Positions 9,065-17,495 of a stretch of DNA of 64,000 nt are shown piece by piece (the stretch's first letter is position 1; each line of letters begins with the position of its first letter). Origin of the DNA: Streptomyces sp. CB02058 (lineage in GTDB: Bacteria > Actinomycetota > Actinomycetes > Streptomycetales > Streptomycetaceae); the NCBI RefSeq assembly GCF_001905505.1, contig NZ_LIPG01000003.1:1302001-1366000 (forward strand), written 5' to 3'. The translations under genes were made by a program, and so were the position numbers. The notes under the pieces were generated by a model, which saw nothing but the letters and a program-made list of their open reading frames with translations, searched no databases and was not told the DNA's origin.

Positions 9065-9095
9065 CCTGCCCGCCCCGGGAGCCGGGGCGGGCAGG
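9065..9095. terminator. Bidirectional terminator between ABC-F and pectate lyase genes
   Basis: Perfect 14-bp stem (CCTGCCCGCCCCGG with its complement) and a GAG loop, located between convergent genes, so it can end transcription from both sides. Confidence 0.7.
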
Positions 9096-9122
9096 CGTCT
9101 CGCGTGCGGGGCTGCGGGTGCC

Positions 9123-10436
9123 TCAGTCGACGTAGGTGATCTCCGACGAGGAGTAGATGCAGTTGGTGCCGTCGGCACCCGAACCGATCTCGCTCGGCTC
9201 GCCGCTCGTCGTGCCCTTGTACTTGGTGCAGATCTTCATGTCCCGGTCGCCGTCCTCGTAGATCGTGACGTCCGAGATCCTTGCCGTGTCGCCGTAGTTG
9301 GTGTTGATGCCGACCAGGCTGGTGCCGGGCGCGGTGGCCCAGATGTTCTGCAGCTGGATGTGGCGGGCGTTCTGCGTGGAGCAGTTGCCGCAGGAACGGA
9401 CCAGCTTGCCGAAGTCGTCGACCTGGAAGTTCTTCACGACCAGGGTGCCGACGCCGTTGTGCTGGAAGACCTTGTCCTCGGCCAGCTTCGCGCCGCCGCC
9501 GTCGATCGTGCGCACCGTCGAGGAGGAGCCGCCGCGGAAGGTCGCGGCGTCCTCGCCCACGTCCTCCCACCAGACGTTCTTGATGGTGCAGGTGCCCGCG
9601 CAGTGCACACCGTCGGCTGCCGGGGCGCCGAGGATGACGTTCTGCAGGGTGGCGCCGTCCGCCAGCTTGATCATGGGCGGCTGGTCCTCGTCCTGGTCAC
9701 CGCTGCCCAGGTCACCGGTGCCGTACAGGCGCTTCATGCCGCCGTCGTACGTGCCCGAGACCTCGATGGTCGCGGAGACCGCCTGGCTGCCGTTGGCCGA
9801 CGGCCACGACGGACGGTCCGTGGGCGGGTCCGTCGGCTCGGTGGGCGGGTCCGTCGGCTCGGTCGGCGGGTCCGTGGGGACGGTGCCCGACGCGGTGAAG
9901 GTCCAGCTCTTGCTGGTCACCGAGTCGCAGGAGTTCTGCTGGACCAGGGCGCCCGAGGCCGTCGAACTGTCCTTCACGTTCAGGCACTTGCCGCCGTTGC
10001 TGTTGACGACGCGGTAGGTGGTGCCGCTGACCGAGGTCAGCGTCCACACCTGGGTGGCGGCGCTGCCGCAGGTCTGCTGTTCCACGGCCTTGCCCGCGCT
10101 GGTGGAGGCGTCCCGCACACCGGCGCACAGCGAGCTGCTGGCGGCGGCCAGCTTGTAGCCGCTGCCCGACGCCGTGAGCTTCCAGGTCTGGCCGGCGGCT
10201 CCGTTGCACGCGGCCTGGGCGAGCTGCGTGCCGGCGGCGGTGCTGGAGCCCGGTACGCCCAGACACAGACCGCTCGCGACGTTCTTCAGGCTGTACGAGC
10301 CCGCGGCGGGGGCCGCCGAGGCGGAGCCGGTCGCGAAGAGTGCGGTGAGGCCCGCCGCGAGCAGTGAAACCACGGCGACAAGGGTGGCGGCCGCACGGCC
10401 GCCGCGTCTCCTGACGTGCTGATTCTCGGTGCGCAC
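9123..10436 (-). CDS. Secreted pectate lyase with N-terminal ricin-type lectin domain
   Basis: Extracellular plant-cell-wall enzyme of 437 residues. An arginine-rich N-region (RRRGGR) and a hydrophobic stretch ending ASA form a signal peptide. Residues ~45-185 are a ricin B/CBM13 beta-trefoil with repeated Q-x-W motifs (QTWKL, QVWTL, KSWTF). A Thr/Pro/Asp linker with repeated TDPPTEP follows, then a polysaccharide-lyase-3-like catalytic domain (ADGVHCAGTCTIKNVWWEDVGEDAATF and later VFQHNGVGTLVVKNFQ). Cleavage of pectate by beta-elimination is the family reaction. The start is GTG 10436 with GAGAGGAA upstream. Probably controlled by the repeats upstream and perhaps by the adjacent LacI gene. 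Confidence 0.92.
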   Translation of the reverse strand: MRTENQHVRRRGGRAAATLVAVVSLLAAGLTALFATGSASAAPAAGSYSLKNVASGLCLGVPGSSTAAGTQLAQAACNGAAGQTWKLTASGSGYKLAAASSSLCAGVRDASTSAGKAVEQQTCGSAATQVWTLTSVSGTTYRVVNSNGGKCLNVKDSSTASGALVQQNSCDSVTSKSWTFTASGTVPTDPPTEPTDPPTEPTDPPTDRPSWPSANGSQAVSATIEVSGTYDGGMKRLYGTGDLGSGDQDEDQPPMIKLADGATLQNVILGAPAADGVHCAGTCTIKNVWWEDVGEDAATFRGGSSSTVRTIDGGGAKLAEDKVFQHNGVGTLVVKNFQVDDFGKLVRSCGNCSTQNARHIQLQNIWATAPGTSLVGINTNYGDTARISDVTIYEDGDRDMKICTKYKGTTSGEPSEIGSGADGTNCIYSSSEITYVD

Positions 10437-10520
10437 TGGCTATTCCTCTCACCGCCTGCGGCGTCCTCCGCAGGCACCTGTCGTGGGGTTGGTGCGGTGG
10501 TGAAGGTGGTTCCCAGCTTC

Positions 10521-10565
10521 GGAACAAGATTCCGTATGCTGAACAGAGTTCTTGTATGCGAACAG
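10521..10565. promoter_or_regulatory. Clustered inverted and direct repeats upstream of pectate lyase gene
   Basis: Two near-copies, TTCCGTATGCTGAACAG (10530-10546) and TTCTTGTATGCGAACAG (10549-10565), lie in tandem. The first overlaps GGAA-N5-TTCC (10521-10533), and GAAC-AGA-GTTC joins the two. The pattern differs from the LacI palindromes next door and resembles IclR-type operator arrays, so a second regulator is likely. Confidence 0.5.
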
Positions 10566-10616
10566 CGGTGACGGTACGACACGAGGATCGAGCGGTCAAT
10601 AAGTTCGGACGAAGGA

Positions 10617-11615
10617 TCAGTCGCGCTGTTGTTCCGGTGCTGCCGTGGAGTCCCTGACGACCAGTGAGGTCGCCAGCGTGGTCTGCGCGGTGGCCGGTTC
10701 GGGGTCCGTGGACTCCACGGTCTGGATCAGCAGATCGACCGCCGTCCGCCCGGCCGGCGCGGTGGGCATGGCGACCGTCGTGAGCCTCGGCCGGTTCAGC
10801 CGTCCGGCCACGGTGTCGTCCACGCCGATCACGCTGACGTCGCCGGGGACCCGCACCCCGCGTTCGTCCAGCCCCTCGACGAGGCCGATGGCGACCAGGT
10901 CGTTGTAGCCGATCACACCGGTGGCGCCCGTCCCGGCCACGGCGGCCGTCGCCTCGATGCCGCCCTGCTCCGTCGGCGCGTTGGGGCCCAGCACGTCGAG
11001 CCGGAGGCCCGCGTCGGCGGCGGTCTTCCCGGCGGCCCGGCGCATCTGCGCACTGGTCCACGAACCGCGTGGACCGCAGACCAGGGCCAGATGCTCATGG
11101 CCGAGGCCGGCCAGGTGCTCCACCGCCAGGGCCGCGCCGTGGGCCACATCCATCAGTACGGCGGACAGCCCCGCGACCTGGCGGTTGACCAGCACGAAGG
11201 GCAGCTCCCCGCCCAGCCGCGCGATCACCTCGTTGGGCAGCCGGGGGCTGACCAGGACCACGCCGTCCACCTGACGGGACAGCGTCCGGATCAGCTCCTC
11301 CTCGGCCCGGGCGTCCTCGTCGGTGTCGGCCACGAAGACCTGGTAGCCGCGGACCCGGGCGTACGCCTGGGCCGACTTGATGAGCGGGGGGAAGAACGGG
11401 TTGGCGATGTCGGACACGATCAGCCCGAGATTCCTGGTGCGGCCCGTGGTCAGCGCACGCGCGGACTCGTTGGGCCGGTAGCCCAGTCGCGCGGCCGCGG
11501 CGACGACCCGCTCCCTGGTCTCCCTCTTCACCAGAGGGGACGAGGAAAGGGCGCGCGAGGCGGTGGAGACATGGACCCCGGCGGCCTCTGCCACATCGCG
11601 GATGGTCATCGCCAC
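10617..11615 (-). CDS. LacI family transcriptional regulator, probable regulator of the pectate lyase region
   Basis: Repressor of 332 residues. The helix-turn-helix is TIRDVAEAAGVHVSTASRAL, followed by a hinge region and a sugar-binding domain with LGLIVSDIANPFFPPLI and GVIGYNDLVAIGL. GTG 11615 is preferred, with AGGAGG 8 nt upstream. Two palindromes built on GCAACCGGTTGC sit in its own upstream region, the classic shape for LacI sites, so autoregulation is expected. It lies directly upstream of the pectate lyase gene in the same orientation, which suggests a response to plant-derived sugars. Confidence 0.9.
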   Translation of the reverse strand: MAMTIRDVAEAAGVHVSTASRALSSSPLVKRETRERVVAAAARLGYRPNESARALTTGRTRNLGLIVSDIANPFFPPLIKSAQAYARVRGYQVFVADTDEDARAEEELIRTLSRQVDGVVLVSPRLPNEVIARLGGELPFVLVNRQVAGLSAVLMDVAHGAALAVEHLAGLGHEHLALVCGPRGSWTSAQMRRAAGKTAADAGLRLDVLGPNAPTEQGGIEATAAVAGTGATGVIGYNDLVAIGLVEGLDERGVRVPGDVSVIGVDDTVAGRLNRPRLTTVAMPTAPAGRTAVDLLIQTVESTDPEPATAQTTLATSLVVRDSTAAPEQQRD

Positions 11616-11661
11616 GATCGCGTCCTCCTGTCCGCTTCCCGGCCGGCCGCTGCGGAGTTGT

Positions 11662-11673
11662 GCAACCGGTTGC
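11662..11673. promoter_or_regulatory. LacI-type operator, 12-bp perfect palindrome
   Basis: GCAACCGGTTGC, 47 bp upstream of the LacI start codon. It matches the CG-centred palindromes bound by LacI/GalR proteins. Confidence 0.75.
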
Positions 11674-11767
11674 CCGGGGCGGGGACGTCAGGGAGCCGCA
11701 CGGGCCCGGAACGGCGGGGCGGGCCTCCGGTGTGCGGGCGCCATCGAAGTCCTCTCCGTCGGCGGAA

Positions 11768-11781
11768 TGCAACCGGTTGCA
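11768..11781. promoter_or_regulatory. LacI-type operator, 14-bp perfect palindrome
   Basis: TGCAACCGGTTGCA, with the same core as the site centred near 11668 and about 107 bp from it. The distance would allow looping between two operators around the LacI promoter. Confidence 0.75.
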
Positions 11782-11877
11782 ATCCGGCTGGCATCAGAGT
11801 GGCGGCGCGTCCTGGGCATGTCAATGCTTGGGTCGATACCCGTGCCGGGTCACGGTTCTGACCCCCACTCACATGGT

Positions 11878-11920
11878 CCGCGCCCCTCCTCCTGCCGGAA
11901 GGGCGGGTGGAGGGGCGCGG
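11878..11920. terminator. Hairpin downstream of the Tex gene
   Basis: CCGCGCCCCTCC (11878-11889) pairs with GGAGGGGCGCGG (11909-11920), a 12-bp perfect stem with a 19-nt loop, located beyond the stop of the minus-strand Tex gene. Confidence 0.55.
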
Positions 11921-11969
11921 AGGAGCGCGGCGGGGTGGACGGGGCCCGGAGCCCCGCCCACCCGCGGGG

Positions 11970-14429
11970 TCAGCGCTTGCGGCCGCCCCCGTCGGGGCCC
12001 GTCAGCCCGGCGCGCCGCAGCGCGTCCGCCATGGCGCTGTTCGCCGGTGCGGCACCCTGGCGAGGGGAGCCGCCTCCGCCACCGCCACGCCGGTCACGGC
12101 CGCCCTGGCCGCCGCCCTGGCCCTGGTTCCGCCCGCCCCGGCCGTCCTGCGCCTGGTTCTGGCCGCCCTGACCCTGCCGCTGGCGCGGCGGCCGGTCGCC
12201 CCGGCCGCCGCCGCGCTCGCGCTTCGGCCCCTGGCCGCCGCCCTGTCCCGCCGTCGCCTCGTCGTCGAGCCGCAGCGTCAGCGAGACGCGCTTGCGCGGG
12301 AGGTCGACCTCCATGACCTTGACCTTCACGATGTCGCCCGGCTTCACGACGTCCCTGGGGTCCTTCACGAACGTCCGCGACATCGCCGACACATGGACGA
12401 GCCCGTCCTGGTGGACGCCGATGTCGACGAAGGCGCCGAACGCCGCCACATTGGTGACGACTCCCTCCAGCACCATCCCCGCCTCCAGGTCGCCGAGCTT
12501 CTCGACGCCCTCCTTGAAGGTGGCCGTCCTGAAGGCCGGGCGCGGGTCGCGGCCCGGCTTCTCCAGCTCCTTCAGGATGTCCGTGACGGTCGGCAGCCCG
12601 AACTTCTCGTCGACGAAGTCGTCCGGCCGCAGCGAGCGGAGGGTGTCCGTGTTGCCGATGAGCGAGGCGACGTCCCCTCCCGTCCGCTTCACCATCGTCC
12701 GCACCACGGGGTAGGCCTCCGGGTGCACGCTCGACGCGTCCAGCGGGTCGTCGCCGCCCCTGATCCGGAGGAAGCCCGCGCACTGCTCGTACGCCTTCGG
12801 ACCCAGTCGCGCCACGTCCTTGAGCGCCCTGCGGGAGCGGAACGGGCCGTTCGTGTCCCGGTGCGCCACGATGTTCTCGGCCAGCCCCGAGCCGATGCCC
12901 GAGACCCGTGAAAGCAGCGGTGCCGACGCCGTGTTGACGTCCACGCCGACGCCGTTCACGCAGTCCTCGACCACCGCGTCCAGGGAGCGGGACAGCTTCA
13001 CCTCGGACAGGTCGTGCTGATACTGCCCGACACCGATCGACTTCGGATCGATCTTCACCAGCTCGGCCAGCGGGTCCTGGAGCCGACGCGCGATCGAGAC
13101 CGCGCCGCGCAACGACACGTCCATGTCCGGGAGTTCCTGCGAGGCGAAGGCCGACGCCGAGTACACGGAAGCGCCCGCCTCCGACACCATCACCTTGGTG
13201 AGCTTCAACTCAGGGTGCTTGTCGCAGAGTTCACCCGCGAGCTTGTCGGTCTCGCGGGACGCGGTGCCGTTGCCGATCGCGATCAGATCGACGCGGTGCT
13301 CCTTGGCGAGCCGCTCCAGCGTGGCCAGCGACTGGTCCCACTTGTTCGCGGGCACATGCGGGTGGATGACGTCGGTGGCGACGACCTTGCCGGTCGCGTC
13401 CACCACCGCCACCTTGACGCCCGTACGGAAACCGGGGTCGAGGCCCAGCGTCGCCCGGGTCCCGGCGGGCGCGGCGAGCAGCAGGTCGCGCAGGTTCGAG
13501 GCGAACACGCGTACGGCCTCGTCCTCCGCCGCCGTGCGCAGCCGCAGCCGCAGGTCGATCCCGAGGTGCACCAGGATCCGGGTCCGCCAGGCCCAGCGCA
13601 CGGTGTCGCCGAGCCACTTGTCGCCGGGCCGTCCGCGGTCCGCGACCCCGAACCGGCGGGCGATCATGTTCTCGTACGAGGAGGGGCCGGGCTGCTCCGA
13701 AGGCTCCTCCGGTTCGAGCACGAGGTCGAGCACGTCCTCCTTCTCGCCGCGCAGCATCGCGAGGACCCGGTGCGAGGGCAGTGCGGTGAACGGCTCGGCG
13801 AAGTCGAAGTAGTCCGCGAACTTCGAGCCCGCCTCCTCCTTGCCCTCGCGCACCTTCGCGAGGACCCTGCCGCGTGACCACATGCGCTCGCGGAGCTCGC
13901 CCGTCAGGTCGGCGTCCTCGGAGAAGCGCTCCGTCAGGATCGCCCGGGCGCCCTCCAGCGCGGCCGCGGCGTCCGCGACCCCCTTGTCGGCGTCGACGAA
14001 CGGCGCGGCGGCGGCGAGCGGGTCCACGGACGGGTCGTCCAGCAGCCCGCCGGCCAGCGGTTCCAGACCCGCCTCCCGCGCGATCTGCGCCTTCGTCCGG
14101 CGTTTCGGCTTGAACGGCAGGTAGATGTCCTCCAGCCGCGCCTTGGTGTCGGCCGCCCGGATCTGCGCCTCAAGGGTGGCGTCGAGCTTGCCCTGTTCGC
14201 GTACGGAGTCGAGGACCGCCGTGCGGCGGTCCTCCAGCTCCCGCAGATACCGCAGCCGCTCCTCGAGCGTGCGCAGCTGCGCGTCGTCGAGCATCTCGGT
14301 CGCTTCCTTGCGGTAGCGCGCGATGAACGGCACGGTCGAGCCGCCGTCGAGCAAGTCGACGGCCGCCTTCACCTGACGCTCACGTACGCCGAGCTCCTCG
14401 GCGATCCTGCCTTCGATGGACGTCGTCAC
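11970..14429 (-). CDS. tex: Tex family RNA-binding S1-domain protein
   Basis: Nucleic-acid-binding protein implicated in transcription and RNA metabolism, 819 residues. Order of parts: N-terminal Tex helical region (VPFIARYRKEATEMLDD), a YqgF-like RNase H-fold domain (LGLDPGFRTGVKVAVVDATG), a helix-hairpin-helix pair (VNTASAPLLSRVSGIG), an S1 domain (LEGVVTNVAAFGAFVDIGVHQDGLVH), then a ~90-residue Gly/Arg/Gln-rich low-complexity tail with RGG-like clusters. The tail ends in a short helical motif and is probably a disordered RNA-binding extension. GTG 14429 (TTSIEGRIA) fits the family N-terminus, although its ribosome binding site is weak. Confidence 0.93.
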   Translation of the reverse strand: MTTSIEGRIAEELGVRERQVKAAVDLLDGGSTVPFIARYRKEATEMLDDAQLRTLEERLRYLRELEDRRTAVLDSVREQGKLDATLEAQIRAADTKARLEDIYLPFKPKRRTKAQIAREAGLEPLAGGLLDDPSVDPLAAAAPFVDADKGVADAAAALEGARAILTERFSEDADLTGELRERMWSRGRVLAKVREGKEEAGSKFADYFDFAEPFTALPSHRVLAMLRGEKEDVLDLVLEPEEPSEQPGPSSYENMIARRFGVADRGRPGDKWLGDTVRWAWRTRILVHLGIDLRLRLRTAAEDEAVRVFASNLRDLLLAAPAGTRATLGLDPGFRTGVKVAVVDATGKVVATDVIHPHVPANKWDQSLATLERLAKEHRVDLIAIGNGTASRETDKLAGELCDKHPELKLTKVMVSEAGASVYSASAFASQELPDMDVSLRGAVSIARRLQDPLAELVKIDPKSIGVGQYQHDLSEVKLSRSLDAVVEDCVNGVGVDVNTASAPLLSRVSGIGSGLAENIVAHRDTNGPFRSRRALKDVARLGPKAYEQCAGFLRIRGGDDPLDASSVHPEAYPVVRTMVKRTGGDVASLIGNTDTLRSLRPDDFVDEKFGLPTVTDILKELEKPGRDPRPAFRTATFKEGVEKLGDLEAGMVLEGVVTNVAAFGAFVDIGVHQDGLVHVSAMSRTFVKDPRDVVKPGDIVKVKVMEVDLPRKRVSLTLRLDDEATAGQGGGQGPKRERGGGRGDRPPRQRQGQGGQNQAQDGRGGRNQGQGGGQGGRDRRGGGGGGSPRQGAAPANSAMADALRRAGLTGPDGGGRKR

Positions 14430-14588
14430 GGTTTTCCCGACTCGCCTTCTCGTACTGGCTGTGCTGGCTGTGCCACTGGTGTGGTCCACACCCGGGTGGG
14501 CCCCTTCGCCTGCATTGTGCCGGGTGGCCGGGGGCCGTGTCGCGTGACCTGCTCGATCACGGCCCCGGCGTCCTGCCGGAGGGCGAGG

Positions 14589-14720
14589 TCACGCGCGCCG
14601 GGTACGGCCGCCGCGCGACGCGCCTCCGAAGAGGCTCGCCAGGAGCCGGAAGGGCAGGGTCACCACGGTGGCCACGGCGGAGCCGACGGTGCCGAGAGCG
14701 TGTGCGATCGCACGGAACAC
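14589..14720 (-). CDS. LPFR-motif small protein
   Basis: A 43-residue protein, VFRAIAHALGTVGSA continuing into VTLPFRLLASLFGGAS and a basic tail. It starts at GTG 14720 with an excellent GAAGGAGG 6 nt upstream. Small Streptomyces proteins with this LPFR...LFGGAS pattern recur, and the amphipathic or hydrophobic centre with positive ends suggests membrane association. It is upstream of tex in the same orientation. Function unknown. Confidence 0.7.
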   Translation of the reverse strand: MFRAIAHALGTVGSAVATVVTLPFRLLASLFGGASRGGRTRRA

Positions 14721-14847
14721 GGTGTGCCTCCTTCGTAGGGTGTACAAACCGCGTAGCCGCTCCGGAGCGTCGCAAACATCCCCGGCCCTCGCGTCCGGAT
14801 CGTGCGGCACGCGCGCGGCGCACGATCCGGACGTGATGCCCCAGGGT

Positions 14848-15711
14848 TCAGCCCTTGCCGACCAGGTCCGCCGGGAACGCTCCGGCGGACGCCGCCGCGA
14901 ACAGGAAGCCGCGCCCCAGTTCGGTGAGCCGGGCGACGTCGTCGGCGCCCAGGTGCTCGTAGGGCGCGGCGTCCATCCGGTCCGTCGCCTCCTCCAGCTC
15001 GGCCCGGAGCGCGGTGCCCGCTTCGGTCAGCTCGCCCTCCGCGTCCAGCACCCCGCGGTCCCGCAGCCGTGCCACCGCGGCGTCCCAGTCCGTGCGGCGC
15101 CAGCCGCGCGTGGCCAGGATCCAGCGCGGCGCCATGCCCTTGCCGGTGGCGGTGTGGCTGACCAGGGCCTCCAGCGGGTCGAGACCCGCCGTGAGCAGCG
15201 CGGCCAGATGCCCGTCGCCCCGGTGCTCACGCAGCAGCGTCGCCGCGTGCCAGTAGGCCAGGTGCGGTTCGTCGGGCACCTCCAGATCGGCGTGCGCGGC
15301 GTACAGCGGACGTGCGTGCCGGGTGCACGCCTCCGCGGCGCGCAGCGCCAGCGCGGCGGCCTCCGCCATCTCCGGGGAGCCGACGGCCTCCTCGCCGAGC
15401 ACCCGGCGCAGCGTCGAGTCGGCCGCCCGCAGCCGGGCGTCGAGCGCGGCCCGCGGCGACACCTCCGACCAGACGGACGGCAGATGGCGGGCCACCAGCT
15501 CGTGGTTGAAGTTGTAGAAGGTCGCGGTCACGGTGCCCGCGCCGGCGGCCCCCAGAGCCGCGCCGCGAGCGGCGAAGTAGACGCGGCTCTCGTCCGTGAC
15601 GCCCAGCAGACCGAACTCCTTGCCGAGGTCCGGCGAGAAGTAGACACAGGAGTGCAGCGGGTTGAGTGCGTTGTGGCAGCGGCGCCCGGCGCGCGGCGGA
15701 AGAGTGCTCAT
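14848..15711 (-). CDS. SCO6745 family protein
   Basis: A 287-residue protein matching the Streptomyces family named after SCO6745. The first ~30 residues, LNPLHSCVYFSPD, are characteristic; the middle is helical with a conserved YNFNHELVARHLPSVW; the C-terminal half resembles a MarR-type winged helix (DWDAAVARLRDRGVLDAEGELTEAG). DNA binding or ligand sensing is possible but unproven. A TetR-type palindrome lies 11 nt upstream of the ATG, so the gene is probably repressible. It is monocistronic. Confidence 0.8.
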   Translation of the reverse strand: MSTLPPRAGRRCHNALNPLHSCVYFSPDLGKEFGLLGVTDESRVYFAARGAALGAAGAGTVTATFYNFNHELVARHLPSVWSEVSPRAALDARLRAADSTLRRVLGEEAVGSPEMAEAAALALRAAEACTRHARPLYAAHADLEVPDEPHLAYWHAATLLREHRGDGHLAALLTAGLDPLEALVSHTATGKGMAPRWILATRGWRRTDWDAAVARLRDRGVLDAEGELTEAGTALRAELEEATDRMDAAPYEHLGADDVARLTELGRGFLFAAASAGAFPADLVGKG

Positions 15712-15721
15712 GCCCGCACGT

Positions 15722-15737
15722 TACCGACTGGTTGGTA
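15722..15737. promoter_or_regulatory. TetR-type operator at the SCO6745-family gene
   Basis: TACCGACTGGTTGGTA, a 16-bp imperfect palindrome (12 of 16 positions symmetric) of the TACC...GGTA type used by many actinobacterial TetR proteins. It lies 11 bp upstream of the ATG, where binding would block the promoter or a very short leader. The cognate regulator is not adjacent. Confidence 0.5.
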
Positions 15738-15846
15738 CGTCTGGTAGCCCCGGGGTCGCGGGCATCCGGCCCGTGCGACACCCATGGCAGGAAAGGTGGG
15801 GTACTCGTCATTGCGGCCATGAGGCCCGCCGCCCAGGATGGCGGTC

Positions 15847-16803
15847 ATGAAGCAGCGATCCGTGCTCGTCGTCCTCTTCGAGGGCGTCCAGAGTCTCGAC
15901 GTCAGCGGCCCGATGGAGGTCTTCGCGGGCGCCTCCCGCCACCCCGGGATCTCCTACGAGCTGCGCACCGCCTCGCTGGACGGCGCGCCGGTCCGCTGCT
16001 CCAGCGGCCTCACCCTCGTCCCCGACGGCGCCCTCGCCGACGCCCCCGCGCCCGATCTGCTCCTCGTGCCGGGCGGTACGGGCACCCGCGCCCCGGACCC
16101 GGCGCTGGTGGACTGGCTGCGCGCACACGCCCCGTCGGCCCGTCAGCTGGTCTCGGTCTGCACCGGCGCCCTGCTCCTGGCCGAGGCGGGCCTGCTCGAC
16201 GGCCACCGGGTGACCACCCACTGGTCCGTGTGCGCACGGCTCGCCCGCGAGCATCCGGCCGTGGAGGTGGACCCCGACCCGATCTTCGTGCGCGACGGAC
16301 GGCTGGCCACCTCCGCGGGTGTCACCGCGGGCATCGACCTCGCGCTCGCCCTGGTCGAGGAGGAGCACGGGCGGGAGGTCGCGCTCGGCATCGCCCGCCA
16401 TCTCGTCGTCTTCCTGCGACGCCCGGGGAACCAGGCCCAGTTCAGCGCCCAACTCACCGCCCAGACCGCCGTTCGCGAGCCCCTCCGCGAGGTCCAGCAC
16501 TGGATCGCCGGACATCCGGACGCGGACCTCTCGGTGGAAGCCCTGGCAGCCCGGGCCAGTCTCTCGCCCCGCCACTTCGCCCGCGCCTTCCAGGCCGAGA
16601 CGGGCCTCACCCCGGGCAAGTACGTGGAGCGCGTACGCCTCGAACAGGCGCGCAGGCTGCTGGAGGACACCACCGACGGCGTCACCGGCATCGCCCGCGC
16701 CAGCGGCTACGGCACCCCGGAGGCGATGCGCCGCGCCTTCGTCAGAGCCCTGGGGACGGCGCCCGCCGAATACCGGCGCCGCTTCCGCACCCAGTCCGTA
16801 TGA
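15847..16803 (+). CDS. GlxA family transcriptional regulator (DJ-1/PfpI + AraC)
   Basis: Transcription factor of about 318 residues. The N-terminal DJ-1/PfpI-like domain (VLFEGVQSLDVSGPMEVF, with SVCTGALLLAEAGLL at the nucleophile-elbow Cys position) probably senses a small molecule. The C-terminal AraC domain (LSVEALAARASLSPRHFARAF and GIARASGYGTPEAMRRAF) binds DNA. ATG 15847 is preferred because AGGATGG precedes it; ATG 15838 is possible. It is followed after 56 bp by a PfpI-domain protein on the same strand, which is the usual partner and likely target. Confidence 0.9.
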   Translation: MKQRSVLVVLFEGVQSLDVSGPMEVFAGASRHPGISYELRTASLDGAPVRCSSGLTLVPDGALADAPAPDLLLVPGGTGTRAPDPALVDWLRAHAPSARQLVSVCTGALLLAEAGLLDGHRVTTHWSVCARLAREHPAVEVDPDPIFVRDGRLATSAGVTAGIDLALALVEEEHGREVALGIARHLVVFLRRPGNQAQFSAQLTAQTAVREPLREVQHWIAGHPDADLSVEALAARASLSPRHFARAFQAETGLTPGKYVERVRLEQARRLLEDTTDGVTGIARASGYGTPEAMRRAFVRALGTAPAEYRRRFRTQSV

Positions 16804-16859
16804 CCGCCCGCCGGGCCGCCCGCAGGACCGGCCGGCCACCCCACGCGAAAGGAACACCC

Positions 16860-17495
16860 ATGCAGATCGCCATCGTGCTCTTCGACCGCTTCACCGCGCT
16901 CGACGCCGTCGGCCCGTACGAGATGCTCGGCCGCACTCCCGGGGACGAGATCGTGTTCGTCGCCGAGCGCACGGGGCCCGTGCGCAACGACCGGGGCAGT
17001 CTCTCGCTCGTCGCCGACCGGACGCTCGCCGACGTACCCGCCCCGGACCTGGTCGTCGTGCCGGGCGGCCCCGGCCAGAGCGACCAGATGGAGAACGAGG
17101 CCCTGCTCGGCTGGCTCCGTACGGCCGACGCCACGAGCACCTGGACGACCTCCGTGTGCACCGGCTCGCTGCTGCTCGCCGCCGCCGGGCTGCTCACCGG
17201 CCGCCGTGCCACCTCGCACTGGCTCGCCCTCGACGTCCTCGAGGCCTACGGCGCCGAGCCGACCGGGGAGCGCGTGGTCACCGACGGCAAGTACGTCACC
17301 GCCGCCGGAGTCTCCTCGGGCATCGACATGGCGCTCACCCTGCTCGGCAGGATCGCGGGCGACGAACACGCCATGACCGTCCAGTTGCTGACCGAGTACG
17401 ACCCCCAGCCGCCCTACGACGCCGGATCGCCGCAGAAGGCCCCGGCGGACATGGTCGAGACATGGCGGGCCAGGAGCCGGTTCATCCTGACGTAG
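16860..17495 (+). CDS. DJ-1/PfpI family protein
   Basis: A 211-residue single-domain protein of the DJ-1/PfpI superfamily, paired with the upstream GlxA-type regulator. It starts at ATG 16860 with GAAAGGAA upstream. The nucleophile elbow TSVCTGSLLLAAAGLL carries the Cys, and SHWLALDVLEAYGAEP follows; overall it resembles isonitrile-hydratase-like and ThiJ-like members. The actual reaction is unknown. The last 14 nt overlap the end of the convergent enoyl-CoA hydratase-like gene. Confidence 0.87.
   Translation: MQIAIVLFDRFTALDAVGPYEMLGRTPGDEIVFVAERTGPVRNDRGSLSLVADRTLADVPAPDLVVVPGGPGQSDQMENEALLGWLRTADATSTWTTSVCTGSLLLAAAGLLTGRRATSHWLALDVLEAYGAEPTGERVVTDGKYVTAAGVSSGIDMALTLLGRIAGDEHAMTVQLLTEYDPQPPYDAGSPQKAPADMVETWRARSRFILT

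Noticed and set aside
9778..9890. Repeats in the pectate lyase gene that might resemble a CRISPR or satellite
   Set aside because: They encode the Thr-Asp-Pro-Pro-Thr linker between lectin and catalytic domains and stay in frame.
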